Shown piece by piece: positions 10,783 through 24,970 of a DNA stretch of 64,000 nucleotides (positions are counted from its first letter, which is position 1; each line of letters starts with the position of its first letter). The stretch comes from Durio zibethinus. Taxonomy: Eukaryota > Streptophyta > Magnoliopsida > Malvales > Malvaceae. The notes under the pieces were generated by a model that worked only from the letters and a program-made list of their open reading frames with translations, made no database searches and was not told where the DNA came from. The stretch covers positions 18,858,995-18,922,994 of the forward strand of contig NW_019167937.1 in assembly GCF_002303985.1 (NCBI RefSeq), given 5' to 3'. Made by a program: the position numbers and the translations under genes.

Positions 10783-11868
10783 GTGGGTTTAGGCACATCT
10801 TCATATGTCTACATGCCAATGCCATTTTTATGGCTTGTAAATTCGTACAATGGTCCCTTAAGCCTTCACGTGAAGTTTCACAGCAAGACAACTCATTTTT
10901 TATTTTTCACGATTTTTGAAACTTTTTGAGGTTCAGGATTTTTTAAAATTTTTTTGGAAGGAGTTTTGGGCCCAAACTTGGTAGACGTGATCCTTGTATT
11001 TTTGTTAGCAAGCACAAAAACATTCAGCTAAAAACTCGAAATGTACAAGATTTTGTGACCATTTGAAAAAAGTGACCCCATTTCAGACACTTTAATGGCT
11101 ACTAGCAGCAAACCTGTAAAATCTCAAATGCTCTTTAAGGGGGTTTGAGTTCTTGAGGTCTGATGAGGGAGAGGGGGCCAATATAAGGGCCAAGTACTAG
11201 CACCCATCGTACATCCTGTGCGTACACCCCCCCCGGCCCCCTCGATCGCCGGAACACCAATGCCGCTGGTCAGGTTCTCCGGTGATGCTCCGACGATGGT
11301 GCCCCGGCGAAGAAAAATGCAACACCAGCACATGCCCAAGCCCAGCATGTGCTGTTGCAGACCTCGGTCTGATCCGATCTTAGACTGGGAATGAACTCCG
11401 GATGCTTAGACTGGTAATGAACTCTGTATGCCTAAGTCAACCCATGAAACGAGCGTGCGGGCGCTCAGTCGGCTAGCGGGGCGGGATGGGCAATCCGGGG
11501 ATCGATCGGGTCCCCCTCTGCATGCTGTTGATCCTGCTACCGTAACCCTCAGTCTGATCTGATCTTAGACTAGGAATGAACTCCGTATGCATAGACTAGG
11601 AATGAACTCCGTATGCCTAAGTCAACCCACAAAATGAGCGTACGGGTGCTCAGCCGACCAGAGGGGCGGGATGCACAAGTCGGGGATCAATCGGGTCCCC
11701 CTCTGTGTACCGTTGATCTTGCTGCCGCAACCCTCGATCTGGTCTGATCTTAGACTAAGAATGAACTCCGTATGCCTAAGCCAACCGACAAAACGAGCGA
11801 GCGGGCGGGCGGGCAATACGTCGGCAAGAGAGGCGGGATGCGCAAGCAGTGGATCAATAGGGTGGTAG
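10783..11868 (+). repeat. Satellite monomer with three B modules (1086 bp)
   Basis: B modules start near 11360, 11546 and 11728, each with the TTAGACTGGGAATGAACTCC-type core; the first two also carry its 26-bp duplication. The monomer interrupted by element 1 belongs to the same class, so two adjacent monomers are expanded. Confidence 0.85.
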
Positions 11869-14800
11869 GTGGGTTTAGGCATATCTTCATATTTCTATGT
11901 GCAAATGCCATTTCTTTGGCTTGTAAATTCATACAATGGTCCCGTAAGCTTTCATGTGAAGTTTCATGGCAAGACGACTCGTTTTCTATTTTTCATGATT
12001 TTTGAACCTTTTTACGGTTCAGGATTTTTTAAAATTTTTTCGGAAAGAGTTTTGGCCCCAAACTTGGTAGATGCGATCCTTGTATTTTTGTTGGCATGCA
12101 CAAAAAAGTTCAGCTAAAAACTCGAAGTGTACAAGATTTTGTGACCATTTGAAAAAAGTGTCCCCATTTTAGACACTTTAATGGCTACTGGCAGCAAACC
12201 TGTAAAATCTCAAATGCTCTTTAAGGGGGTGTGAGTTCTCAAGGTTTGATAAGAGATAGGGGGTAATATAAGGGCCAATTACCAGCACCCATCACACATC
12301 ATGTGCGCACACCCCCCCCGGCCCGTCCGATCGTCGGAACCCCAATGCCGACAGTCAGGTTCTCCGATGATGCTCCGGTGATGGTGCCTCGGTGAAGAAA
12401 AATGCGGCACCAGCACATGCCCGAGCCCAGCATGTGTTGTCGCAACCCTCGGTCCAGTTCGATGTTAGACTGGGAATGAACTCCGTATGCTTAGACTGGG
12501 AATGAACTCTGTATGCCTAAGTCAACCCATGAAACAAGCGTGCAGGCACTCAGCCGCCCAGAGGGGCGGGATGCGCAAGTCGAGGATCGATCGGGTCCCA
12601 CTCTACGTGCTATCAATCCTGCTATCACAACCTTTGGTCCGATCTGATCTTAGACTGGGAATGAACTCCGTATGCCTATGCCAACCGATGAAACGAGCGA
12701 GCGGGCGGGCGGGCACTACGCTGGCCAAAGACACGGGATGTGCAAGCCGTGGATCGAAAGGGTGGTAGGTGGGTTTCGACACATCTTCATATTTCTATGT
12801 GCCAATGCCATTTTTATCGCTTGTAAATTCATACAATGGTCCTTTAAGCCTGCACGTGAAGTTTCACGACAAGACGACTCATTTTCTATTTTTCATGATT
12901 TTCGAAACTTTTTGAGGTTCAAGATTTTTTAAAATTTTTTTGGAAGGAGTTTTGGGCCCAAACTTGGTAGATGTGATCCTTGTATTTTTGTTGGCATGCA
13001 TAAAAAACTTCAGCTAAAAACTCGAAATGTGCAAGATTTTGTGACCATTTGAAAAAAGTGTCCTCATTTCAGACACTTTAATGGCAACTGGCAACTGGCA
13101 ACAAACCTGTAAAATCTCAAATGCTCTTTCAGGGGGTGTGAGTTCTCGAGTTTTGATGAGGGATAGGGGGTCAATATAACGGCCAAGTACCAGCACCCAT
13201 CGCACATCATGTGTGCACACCCCCCCGACCCCCCCGATCGCCGAAACCACAATGCCGCCGGTCAGGTTCTCCGGCGATGCTCTGGCGATGGTGCCCCGGT
13301 GAAGAAAAATGTGGCACCAGCACATGCCCGAGCCCAGCACGTGCTACCGTAAACCTCAGTCTGGTCCAATCTTAGACTGGGAATGAACTCTATATGCTTA
13401 GACTGGGAATGAACTCCGTATGCGTAAGTCAACCCACAAAATGACCGTGCGGGTGCTCAGCCAGCCAGAGGGGTGGGATGCACAAGCCGGGGATCGGCCG
13501 GGTCCCATGCTATGTGCTACCGAACCTGCTACTGGAACCCTCGGTTCAATCTGATCTTAGACTAGGAATGAACTCCGTATGCCTAAGCCAACTGACGAAA
13601 CGAGCGGGCGGCGGGCGGGCGGGCACTACGTCGACCAGAGAGACGGGATGTGTAAGCCGTGGATCGATAGGGTGGTAGGTGGGTTTAGGCACATCTTCAT
13701 ATTTCTGCTTGCCAATGCCATTTTTATGGCTTGTAAATTCATACAATGGTCCCTTAAGCCTTCACGTGAAGTTTCATGGCAAGACCACTCGTTATCTATT
13801 TTTCATGATTTTTGAAACATTTTAAAGTTAAGGATTTTTTAAAATTTTTTCGGAAGGAGTTTTAGACCCAAACTTGGTAGACGTGATCCTTGTATTTTTG
13901 TTGGCATGCACAAAAAAATTCAGCTAAAAACTCAAAGTGTACAAGATTTTGTGACCATTTGAAAAAAGTGTCCCATTTTAGACACTTTAATGGCTACTGG
14001 CAGCAAACCTGTAAAATCTCAAATGCTCTTTAAGGGGGTGTGAGTTCTTTAGGTTTGATGAGGGATAGGGGGCCAATATAAGGGCCAAGTACCAGCACCC
14101 ATTGCACATCATGTGCGCACACCCCTCGGTCCCCCCGATCGTCGGAATCCCAATGCCACTGTTTAGGTTCTCCGGTGATGGTGCCCCGACGAAGAAAAAT
14201 GCGGCACCAGCACATGCCCGAGCCCAGCATGTGCTCTCGTAACCCTTGGTTCAGTCCGATCCTAGACTGGGAATGAACTCTGTATGCTTGGACTGGGAAT
14301 GAACTCCGTATGCCTAAGTCAACCCACGAAACGAGCGGGCAGGCACTCAGCCGGCCAGAGGGGCGGGATGTCGGGTCCCCCTCTGCGTGCTGCCGATCCT
14401 GCTATCGCAACCCTTGGTCCGGGCTGATCTTAGACTGGGAATGAACTTCGTATGCCTAAGCCAACCGACGAAACGAGCGGGCAGACGGGTGGGCACTACG
14501 CCAGCCAGAGAGACGGGATACGCAAGTCGTGCATCGATAGGGTGGTAGGTGGGTTTAGGCACATCTTCATATTTCTGCTTGCCAATGCCATTTTTATGGC
14601 TTGTAAATTCATACAATGGTCCCTTAAGCCTTCACGTGAAGTTTCATGGCAAGACCACCCGTTTTCTATTTTTCATGATTTTTGAAACTTTTTACGGTTT
14701 GGGATTTTTTAAAATTTTCTCGGAAGGAGTTTTATGCCCAAACTTGGTAGACCTGATCCTTGTATTTTTGTTGGCATGCAAAAAAAAATTCAGCTAAAAA

Positions 14801-17237
14801 CTCGAAGTGTACAAGATTTTGTGACCATTTGAAAAAAGTGTCCCCAATTCAGACACTTTAATGGCTACTGGCAGCAAACCTGTAAAATCTCAAATGCTCT
14901 TTAAGGGGGTGTGAGTTTTGGAGGTTTGATGAGGGATAGGGGCCCAATATACGGGCCTAGTACCAGCACCCATCGCACATCATGTGCACACACCCCTCGG
15001 CCCCTCGGTCGCCGGAACCCCAATGCCACCGATCAGGTTCTCCAGCAATGGTGGCCCGATGAAGAAAAATGCGACACAAGCACATGCCCGAGCCCAGCAA
15101 GTGCTGTCAAAACCCTCGATCCGGTCCGATATTAGACTGGGAATGAACTCCAGATGCTTAGACTGGGAATGAACTCCGTATGCCTATGTCAACCCACGAA
15201 ATGAGTGTGCGGGCACTTAGCCGGCCAGAGGGGCCAGATGCGCAAGCCGGGGATCGATCGGGTCCCCCTCTACGTGCTACTAATCCTACTACCACAACCC
15301 TCGATCCGGTCTGATCTTAGACGGGGAATGAACTCCGTATGCGTAAGCCAACCAACGAAACGAGGAAGCGAGCGGGCGGGCACTATGCCGACCAAAGAGA
15401 CGGGATGCGCAAGCCGTGGATCGATATGGTGGTAGGTGGGTTCAGGCACATCTTCATATTTCTGCATGCCAATCCCATTTTTATGGCTTGTAAATTCATA
15501 TAATGGTCCCTTAAGCCTTCATGTGAAGTTTCATGGCAAGACGACCTGTTTTCTATTTTTCATGATTTTTGAAACTTTTTACGGTTGGGGATTTTTTAAA
15601 ATTTTTTCACAAGGATTTTTGGCCCCAAACTTGGTAAACGTGATCCTTGTATTTTTGTTTGGCATGCACAAAAAAATTCAGCTACAAACTCGAAGTGTAC
15701 AATATTTGTGGACCATTTGAAAAAAGTGTCCCTATTCTAGACACTTTAATGGCTACTGGCAGCAAACCTGTAAAATCTCAAATGCTCTTTAAGGGGGTGT
15801 GAGTTCTCGAGGTTTGATGAGGGATATGGGGCCAATACAAGGGCCAAGTACCAGCACCCATCGCACATCATGTGCGCACACACCCCCTTCGGCCCCCCCG
15901 ATCGTCAGAACCCCAATGCCGCCGGTTAGGTTCTCCGATGATGCTCCGACAATGGTGCCGCGGCGAAAAAAAATGCAGCACCAGCACATGCCCGAGCCTA
16001 GCATGTGCTGCCACAACCCTCAGTCTGGTCCGATCTTAGACTGGGAATGAACTCCGTACGCTTAGACTGGGAATGAACTACGTATGCCTAAGTCAACCCA
16101 GGAAACCAGCGTGCGGGCGCTCTGCCAGGCAAAGGGGCGGGATGCGCAAGCCGGGGATCGGTTAGGTCCCCTTTTACGTGCTACTGATCGTATTACCGTA
16201 ACCGTTGGTCTGATCCGATCTTAGACTGGGAATGAACTCCGTATGCCTAAGCCAACCGACGAAACGATTGTGCGAGCGGGCGAGCGGGCACTACGCCGGC
16301 CAGAAAGACGGGATGCGCAAGCCGTGGATCGATAGGGTGGTAGGTGGGTTTAGGCACATCTTCATATTTCTGCGTGCCAATGCCATTTTTATGGCTTGTA
16401 AATTCATACAATGGTCCCTTAAGCCTTCACGTAAAGTTTCATGGCAAGACGACTCGTTTTCTATTTTTCACGATTTTTGAAACTTTTTGCGGTTTGGGAT
16501 TTTTTAAAATTTTTTTGGAAGTAGTTTTGGCCCCAAAGTTGGTAGACGTGATCCTTGTATTTTTGGTGGCATGCCAAAAAAAATTCAGCTAAAAACTCGA
16601 AGTGTACGAGATTTTGTGACCATTTGAAAAAAGTGTCCACATTTCAGACACTTTAATGGCTACTGGCAGCAAACCTGTAAAATCTCAAATGCTCTTTGAG
16701 GGGGTCTGAGTTCTTGAGGTTTGATGAGGGATAGGGGGCCAATATAAGGGCCATGTACCAGCACCCATCGTACATCATGTGCGCACACCCCCCACGGCCC
16801 CCCCGATCGTCGGAACCCCAATGCCGCCGGTCAGGTTCTTCGGCGATGGTGCCCCGACGAAGAAAAATGTGGCACCAGCACATGCCCGAGCCCAGCATGT
16901 GCTGTCGTAACCATCGGTGCGGTCCAATCTTAGACTAGGAATGAACTCCGTATGCTTAGACTGGGAATGAACTCCGTATGCCTAAGTCAACCCACGAAAC
17001 GACTGTGTGGGTGCTCCCCCAGCCAGAAGGGCGGGATGCGCAAGCCGGGGATCGGCCGGGTCCCCCTTTGCGTGTTTTCGATCCTGCTACCGCAACCCTC
17101 GGTCCGGTCCGATCTTAGACTGGGAATGAACTCTGTATGCCTAATTCAACCGACAAAACGAGCAGTCGGGCTGGCGGGCGGGCACTACATCGGCCAGAGA
17201 GATGGGATGCGCATGCCATGGATCGATAGGGTGGTAG

Positions 17238-18076
17238 GCGGGTTTAGGCACATCTTCAGCCCCTCGACCCCCCGATCGCCGCAACCCCAATACCGCCGAT
17301 CAGGTTCTCCGACGATGCTTCGGCGATGGTGCCAATGCCATTTTTATGGCTTGTAAATTCATACAATGGTCCCTTAAGACTTCACATGAAGTTTCATTTC
17401 AAAACTTTTTGCAGTTGGGGATTTTTTAAAATTTTTTCGGAAGAAGTTTTGCCCCCAAACTCGGTAGACGTGATCTTTGTATTTTTTTTGGCATGCACAA
17501 AAAAATTCAGTTAAAAGCTCGAAGTGTACAAGATTTTGTGACCATTTGAAAAAAGTGTCCCCATTTCAGACACTTTAAGGGCCAAGTACCAGCACCCATC
17601 GCACATCATGTGCACACACCCCCTCGACCCCTCGATCGCCGAAACCCCAATGCCGCCGATCAGGTTCTCTGACGATGCTCCGACGATGGTGCCCCGAAGA
17701 AGAAAAATGCAGCACCAACACATGCCCGAGCCTAGCATATGCTGTCGCAACCCTCGGTCCAGTCAAATCTTAGATAGGCAATGAACTCCATATGCTTAGA
17801 CTGGGAATGAACTCCGTATGCCTAAGTTAACCCACGAAACAAGCGTGCAGGCGCTCAGCCGACTAGAAGGGCAGGATGCGCAAGCCAGGGATCGACCAGG
17901 TCCGCCTCTGTGTGCTGCTGATCCTGCTATTGTAACCCTTGGTCCGATCCAATCTTAGAATAGGAATGAACTCCGTAAACCTAAGCCAACCGATAAAACA
18001 AGCGGGTGGGTGGGCGGGCGGGCACTACACCGGCCAGAGAGACAGGATGCGCAAGCCGTGGATCGATAGGGTGGTA
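17238..18076 (+). repeat. Mosaic satellite monomer with three internal rearrangements
   Basis: About 75 bp of module C (about 17259-17333: C-runs through GATGGTGCC) sits inside module A, replacing a few bases. The right junction falls in GTGCC, shared by both modules. A roughly 30-bp deletion follows near 17398, and about 100 bp are missing at about 17578, where CACTTTAA joins GGGCCAAGTACC, removing most of block L. The junctions have short shared sequence, suggesting template switching or end joining rather than normal unequal exchange. Confidence 0.85.
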
Positions 18077-20704
18077 GTGGGTTTAGGCGCATCTTCATAT
18101 TTCTACGTGCCGATTCCTTTTTTATGGCTTGTAAATTCATACAATGCTCCCTTAAGCCTTCATGTGAAGTTTCATGGCAAGATGACTTGTTTTCTATTTT
18201 TCAAGATTTTTGAAACTTTTTACGGTTCGGGATTTTTTAAAATTTTTTCGGAAGGGTTTTGTCCCCAAACTTGGTAGACGTGATCCTTGTTTTTTTGTTG
18301 GCATGCATAAAAAAATTCAGCTAAAAACACGAAGTGTAAAAGATTTTGTTACCATTTGAAAAAAGTGTCCCCATTTCAGACACATTAATAGCTACAGGCA
18401 GCAAACCTGTAAAATCTCAAATGCTCTTTAAGGGGGTGTGAGTTCTCGAGGTTTTATGAGGGATAGGGGGCCATTATAAAGGCCAAGTACCAGCACCCAT
18501 CGCACATCATGTGCGCACACCCCTCGGGCCCCCGATCATCGGAACCACAATGCCGTCGGTCAGGTTCTCCGGCGATGCTCTGACGATGGTGCCCCAACGA
18601 AGAAAAATGCGGCACAACCCTCGGTCCGATCCGATCTTACACTGGGAATGAACTTCGTATGCTTAGACTGGGAATGAACTCTGTATGCCTAAGTCAACCC
18701 TCGAAACGAGCGTGCAGGTGCTCAGTCGGCTAGAGGGGCGGGATGCGCAAGCCGGGGATTGACCGAGTCCCCCTCTGCGTGCTGTCGATCCAGCAGCCGC
18801 AAACCTCCTTTCAGTCCGATCTTAGACTGGGAATGAACTCCGTATGCCTAAGCCAACCGACGAAATGAGCGGACTGGTGGGCACTACGCCGGCCAGAGAG
18901 ACGGGATGCGCAAGCCGTGGATCGATAAGGTGGTAGGTGGGTTTAGGCACATCTTCATATTTCTGCATGCCAATGCCATTTTTATGGCTTGTAAATTCAT
19001 ACAATGGTCCCTTAAGCCTTCACGTGAAGTTTCATGGGAAGACTACTCGTTTTCTATTTTTCACGATTTTTGAAACTTTTTACGGTTTGGGATTTTTTAA
19101 AATTTTTTCGGAAGGAGTTTTGGCTCCAAACATTGTAGCCATGATCCTTGTATTTTTGTTGGCATGCATAAAAAAACTCATCTAAAAACTCAAAGTGTAC
19201 AAGATTTTATGACCATTTGAAAAAAGTGTCCCCATTTCAGACACTTTAATGGCTACTGGCAGCAAATCTGTAAAATCTCAAATGCTCTTTAAGGGGGTGT
19301 GAGTTCTCGAGGTTTGATGAGGGATAGGGGGCCAATATAAGGGCCAAGTACTAGCACGCATTGCACATCATGTGCGCACACCCCCCCGGCCCCCCCGATC
19401 ACCAGAACCCCAATGCCGTCAGTTAGGTTCTCCGACGATGCTCCGGTGACGGTGCCCCGATTAAGAAAAAGATGGCAGCAACACATGCTGGAGCCCAGTA
19501 TGTGCTATCGCAACCCTCTGTCCGGTCCGATCTTAGACAGGGAATGAACTCTGTATGCCTAATTCAACCTACAGAACGAGCGTACGGGTGCTCGATCGGC
19601 TAGAGGGGCGGGATGCGTAAGCCGGGGATCGATCGGGTCCCCCTCTACATGCTACCGATCTGTTGCTGCAACCCTCAGTCCGGTTTGATCTTAGACTGGG
19701 AATGAACTCCGTATGCCTAATCCAACTGACGAAACGAGCGGGCGGGCACTACATCGACCAGAGAGATGGGATGCGCAAGCCGTGGATCGATAGGGTGGTA
19801 GGTGGGTTTAGGCACATCTTCATATTTCTATGTGCCAATGCCATTTTTATGGCTTGTAAATTCATACAATGGTCCCTTAAGCCTTCACATGAAGTTTCAT
19901 GGCAAGACGACTCATTTTCTATTTTTCACGATTTTCAAAACCTTTTGCGGTTCGGGATTTTTAAAAATTTTTTTGGATGGATTTTTGGTCCCAAACTTGG
20001 TAGACATGATCCTTGTATTTTTGTTGGCGTGCACAAAAAAATTCAGCCAAAAACTCAAAGTGTACAAGATTTTGTGACCATTTGAAAAAAGTGTCCCCAT
20101 TTCAGACACTTTAATGGCTACTAGCAGCAAACCTATAAAATCTCAAAATGCTCTTTAAGGGGGTGTGAGTTCTCGAGGTTTGATGAGGGATAGGGGGCCA
20201 ATATAAGGGCCAAGTTCCCTCACCCATCGCACATCATGTGCGCACACCCCCCGACCGCCGCGATCGTCGAACCCCAATGCCGCCGGTCAGGTTCACCAGT
20301 GATGCTCTGGTGATGGTGCCCCGATGAAGAAAAATACAGCACCAGCACATGCCCGAGCCCAGCATGTGCTGTCACAACCCTCGGTCCGGTCCAAACTTAG
20401 GCTGGCAATGAACTCCATATGCTTAGACTGGGAATGAACTCCATATGCCTAACTCAACCCACGAAATGAGCATGCGGGCGTTCAGCCGGCCAGAGGGGTG
20501 GGACGTGCAAGTCGGGGATCGGTCGGGTCCACCTCTACGTGCTGCCGATCCTGCTACTGAAACCCTCAGTTCGGTCCAATCTTAGACTAGGAATGAACTC
20601 CGTATGCCTAAGCCAACCGACGAAACGAGCGGGCGGGCAGGCAGGCGGGCACTATGCTGGCCAGAGAGATGAGATGCGCAAGCCGTGGATCCATAGGGTG
20701 GTAG

Positions 20705-21447
20705 GTGGGTTTAGGCACATCTTCATATTTCTGTCTGCCAATGCCATTTTTATGGCTTGTAAATTCATACAATGGTCCCTTAAGCCTTCACGTGAAGTTT
20801 CATGGCAAGACGACTCGTTTTCTATTTTTCATGATTTTTGAAACTTTTTTCAGTTCAAGATATTTTAAAATTTTTTCGGAAGGAGTTTTGGCCCCAAACT
20901 TAGTAGACGTGATCCTTGTATTTTTGTTGGAATGCACAAAAAAATTCAGCTAAAAACTCAAAGTGTACAAGATTTTGTGACCATTTGAAAAAAGTATCCC
21001 CATTCCAGACACTTTAATGGCTACTGGCAGCAAACCTGTAAAATCTCAAATGCTCTTTAAGGGGGTGTGAGTTCTCAAGGTTTGATGAGGGATAGGGGAC
21101 CAATATAAGGGCCAAGTACCAGCACCCATCGCACATCGTGTGCACACACCCCCCGGCCCCCCTGATCGCCGAAACCCCAATGTCGCCGGTCAGGTTCTCC
21201 GACGATGCTCCGACGATAGTGCCCCGGTGAAGAAAAATACGGCACCAGCACCTGCCCGAGCCCAGCATGTGCTGCCACAACCCTCGGTCTGGTCCAATCT
21301 TAGACTGGCAATGCACTTCGTATGCTTAGACTGGAAATGAACTCCTACGCCTAAGCCAACCGATGAAATGAGTGGGCGGGCGGGCAGACGGGCACTACGC
21401 CGCCCAAAGAGACGGGATGCGCAAGTCGTGGATCAATAGGGTGGTAG
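20705..21447 (+). repeat. Satellite monomer with a single B module (743 bp)
   Basis: After the duplicated 26-bp core (about 21298-21345) the sequence goes directly into the GCCAACCGATGAAA form typical of the second B. B1 and B2 have therefore fused, with loss of about 160 bp. The monomer headed at 54223 shows the same event independently. Confidence 0.85.
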
Positions 21448-22251
21448 GTGGGTTTAGGCACATCTTCATATTTCTGCATGCCAATTCCTTTTTGATGGCA
21501 TGTAAATTCAAACAATGGTCCCTTAAGCCTTCACGTGAAGTTTCATGGCAAGACGACTCGTTTTCTATTTTTCATGATTTTTGAAGCTTTTTGCGGTTCG
21601 AGATTTTTTAAAATTTTTTCAGAATGGGTTTTGGCCCCAAACTTGGTAGACGTGATCCTTGTATTTTTGTTGGCATTCATAAAAAAACTCAGCTAAAAAC
21701 TCGAAGTGTACAAGATTTTGTGACCATTTGAAAAAAATGTCCCCATTTCAGACACTTTAATGGCTACTGGCAGCAAACCTATAAAATCTCAAATGCTCTT
21801 TAAGGGGGTGTGAGTTCTCGAGGTTTGATGAGGGATAGGGGGCCAATATAAGGGCCAAATACCAGCACCCATCGCACATCTTGTGCGCACACCCCCTCTG
21901 GGCCCCCGATCGTCGGAACCCCAATGCCGCCGGTCAGGTTCTCCGGCGATGCTCCGACGATGGTGCCCCGATGAAGAAAAATACGGCACCAGCACATGCT
22001 TGAGCCCAGCATGTGCTACCGTAACCCTCGGTCCAGTTCGATCTTAGACTGGGAATGAACTCTGTATGCTTAAGTCAACCCACAAAACGAGCGTGCGGGC
22101 GCTCAGTAGGCCAAAGGGGTGGGCTGCACAAGCCGGGGATCGATCGTGTCCCCCTCTGCGTGCTGTCAATCCTGCTGCTGCAGCCCTCGGTTCGATCCAA
22201 TCTTAGACTGGGAATGAACTCCGTATGCCTAAGCCAACTGACAAAACGAGC

Positions 22252-22270
22252 GGGCGGGCGGGCGGGCGGG
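22252..22270 (+). repeat. GGGC tract, five G-triplets
   Basis: Five GGG runs separated by single C bases lie in the second B module. The tract fits the G-quadruplex rule of four or more G3 runs with short loops. Repeat number varies widely between monomers. Confidence 0.8.
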
Positions 22271-24077
22271 CACTACGCCGACCAGAGAGACGGGATGCGC
22301 ATGCCGTGGATCGATAAGGTGGTAGGTGGGTTTAGGCACATCTTTATATTTCTACGTGCCAATGCCATTTTTATGGCTTCTAAATTCATACAATGGTCCC
22401 TTAAGCCTTCACGTGATGTTTATGGCAAGACGACTCGTTTTCTATTTTTCACAATTTTTGAAACTTTTTACGGTTCGAGATTTTTTAAAACTTTTTCGGA
22501 AGGAGTTTTGGCCCCAAACTTGGTAGACATGATCCTTGTATTTTTATTGGCATGCACAAAAAAATACAATTAAAAACTTGAAGTGTACAAGATTTTGTGA
22601 CCATTTGAAAAAAGTGTCCCCATTTCAGACACTTTAATGGCTACTGGCAGCAAACCTGTAAAATCTAAAATGCTCTTCAAGAGGGTGTGAGCTCTTGATT
22701 TTTGATGAGGGATAGGGGGCCAATATAAGGGCCAAGTACCAGCAGCCATCGCACATCATGTGCGCACACCCGCCCCAGCCCCCCCGATTTCTTGAACCCC
22801 AATGCCGCCGGTCAGGTTCTCCGACGATGCTCTGGCGATGGTTCCGTGGCGAAGAAAAATGTGGCACCAGCACAAGCCCAAGCCAAGCATGTGCTGCCGT
22901 AACCCTTTGTCTGGTCCAATCTTAGAACTGGGAATGAACTCCGTATGCCTAAGTTAGCCCACGAAACGAGCGTGCGGGTGCTCAACCGGCCAGAGGGGCA
23001 GGATGCGCAAGCCGGGGATCAGTCAGGTCCCCCTCTACGTGCTATCGATCATGCTACCACAACCCTCAGGTCGGTCTAATCTTATACTGGGCATAAACTC
23101 CCTATGCCTAAGCCAACCAACGAAACGAGCAAACAGGCGGGCGGGCACTATGCCGGCCAGAGAGACGGGATGCGCAAGCCGTGGATCGATAGGGTGGTAG
23201 GTGGTTTTAGGCACATCTTCATATTTCTGCGTGCCAATACCATTTTTATGGCTTGTAAATTCATACAATGGTAACTTAAGCCTTCATGTGAAGTTTCATG
23301 GCAAGAAGACTCGTTTTCTATTTTTCACAATTTTTGAAACTTTTTGTGGTTCCAGAATTTTTAAAATTTTTTTGGAAGGAGTTTTGGCCCCAAACTTGGT
23401 AGACATGATGCTTGTATTTTTGTTGGCATCCATAAAAAATTCACCTAAAAACTCAAAGTGTACAAGATTTTGTGACCATTTGATAAAAGTGTTCCCATTT
23501 CAGACACTTTAATGGCTACAGGCAGCAAACCTATAAAATCTCAAATGCTCTTTAAGGGGGTGTGAGTTCTCAAGATTAGATGAGGGATAGGGGCCAATAT
23601 AAGGGCCATGTACCAGCACCCATCGCACATCATGTGCGCACGCACCCCCCGGCCCCCCGATCGCCAGAACCCCAATGCCGCCGGTCAGGTGCCCCGACGA
23701 AGAAAAATGTGGCACCAGCACATGCCCAAGCACAGCATGTGCTGCCGCAACCCTCAGTCTGGTCCGATCTTAGATTGGGAATGAACTCCGTATGCTTAAA
23801 CTGGGAATGAAATCTGTATGCCTAAGTCAACCCATGAAATGAGCTTGCGGGTGCTCAGTCGGCCAGAGGGGCGGGATGCGCAAGCCAGGGATCGACCGGG
23901 TCCCCATCTGTATGCTGCCATTCTTGCTACCGTAATCCTTCATCTGGTCCAATCTTAGACTGGGAATGAACTCCGTATGCCTAAGCCAACTGACGAAATG
24001 AGCGGGCGGGAGGGTGGGCGGGCACTACGCCGACTAGAGAGACAGGATGCGCAAGCCATGGATCGATAGGGTGGTAA

Positions 24078-24970
24078 GTGCGTTTAGGCACATCTTCATA
24101 TTTCTACGTGCCAATGCCATTTTTATGGCTTGTAAATTCATACAATGGTCCCTTAAGCCTTCACGTGAAGTTTCATGGCAAGACGACTCGTTTTCTATTT
24201 TTAACTATTTTTAAAACTTTTTACGGTTCCAGATTTTTTAAAATTTTTTCGGAATGAGTTTTGGCCCCAAACTTTGTAGACGTGATCCTTGTATTTTTTT
24301 TGGCATGCATAAAAAATTCAGGTAAAAACTCGAAGTGTACAATATTTTGTGACCATTTGAAAAAAGTGTCCCCATTTCAGACACTTTAATGGCTACTGGC
24401 AGCAAACCTGTAAAATCTCAAATGCTCTTTAAGGGGGTGTGGGTTCTCAAGGTTTGATGAGGGAAAGGGGGCCAATATAAGGGCCAAGTACCAGCACCCA
24501 TCACACATCATGGGCGCACACCCCCCTCGGCCCCCCCGATCACCGGAACCCCAATGTCATCGGTCAGGTTTTCAGACGATGGTGCCCCGGCGAAGAAAAA
24601 TATGGCACCAGCACATGCCCGAGCCCAGCATGTGCTGCCGCAACCCTTGGTCCAGTCTAATCTTAGACTGGGAATGAACTCCGTATTCTTAGACTGGGAA
24701 TGAACTTTGTATAACTAAGTCAACCCATGAAACGAGCGTGCGGGCGCTCAGCCGGCCAGAGGGGCGGTATGCGCAAGCCGGGGATCGACCGGGTCCACCT
24801 TTGCGTGCTGTCGATCCTGCTGCCCCAACCCTCGGTCTGGACCTATCTTAGATTGGGAATGAACTCTGTATGCCTAAGCCAACCGACGAAACGAGCAGGT
24901 GGACGGGCGGGCGTGCACTACGCCGGCCAGAGAGACGGGATGCGCAAGCCATGGATCGATAAGGTGGTAG
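24078..24970 (+). repeat. Satellite monomer sharing private variants with the one at 26764
   Basis: It shares with the monomer headed at 26764 (three monomers away, 2686 bp) GTGCGTTTAGGC at the head, CGGAATGAGTTTT, ACTTTGTAGACG, ATTCAGGTAAAA, ACAATATTTTGTG and GTGTGGGTTCTC. These differ from the array consensus. Confidence 0.75.
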
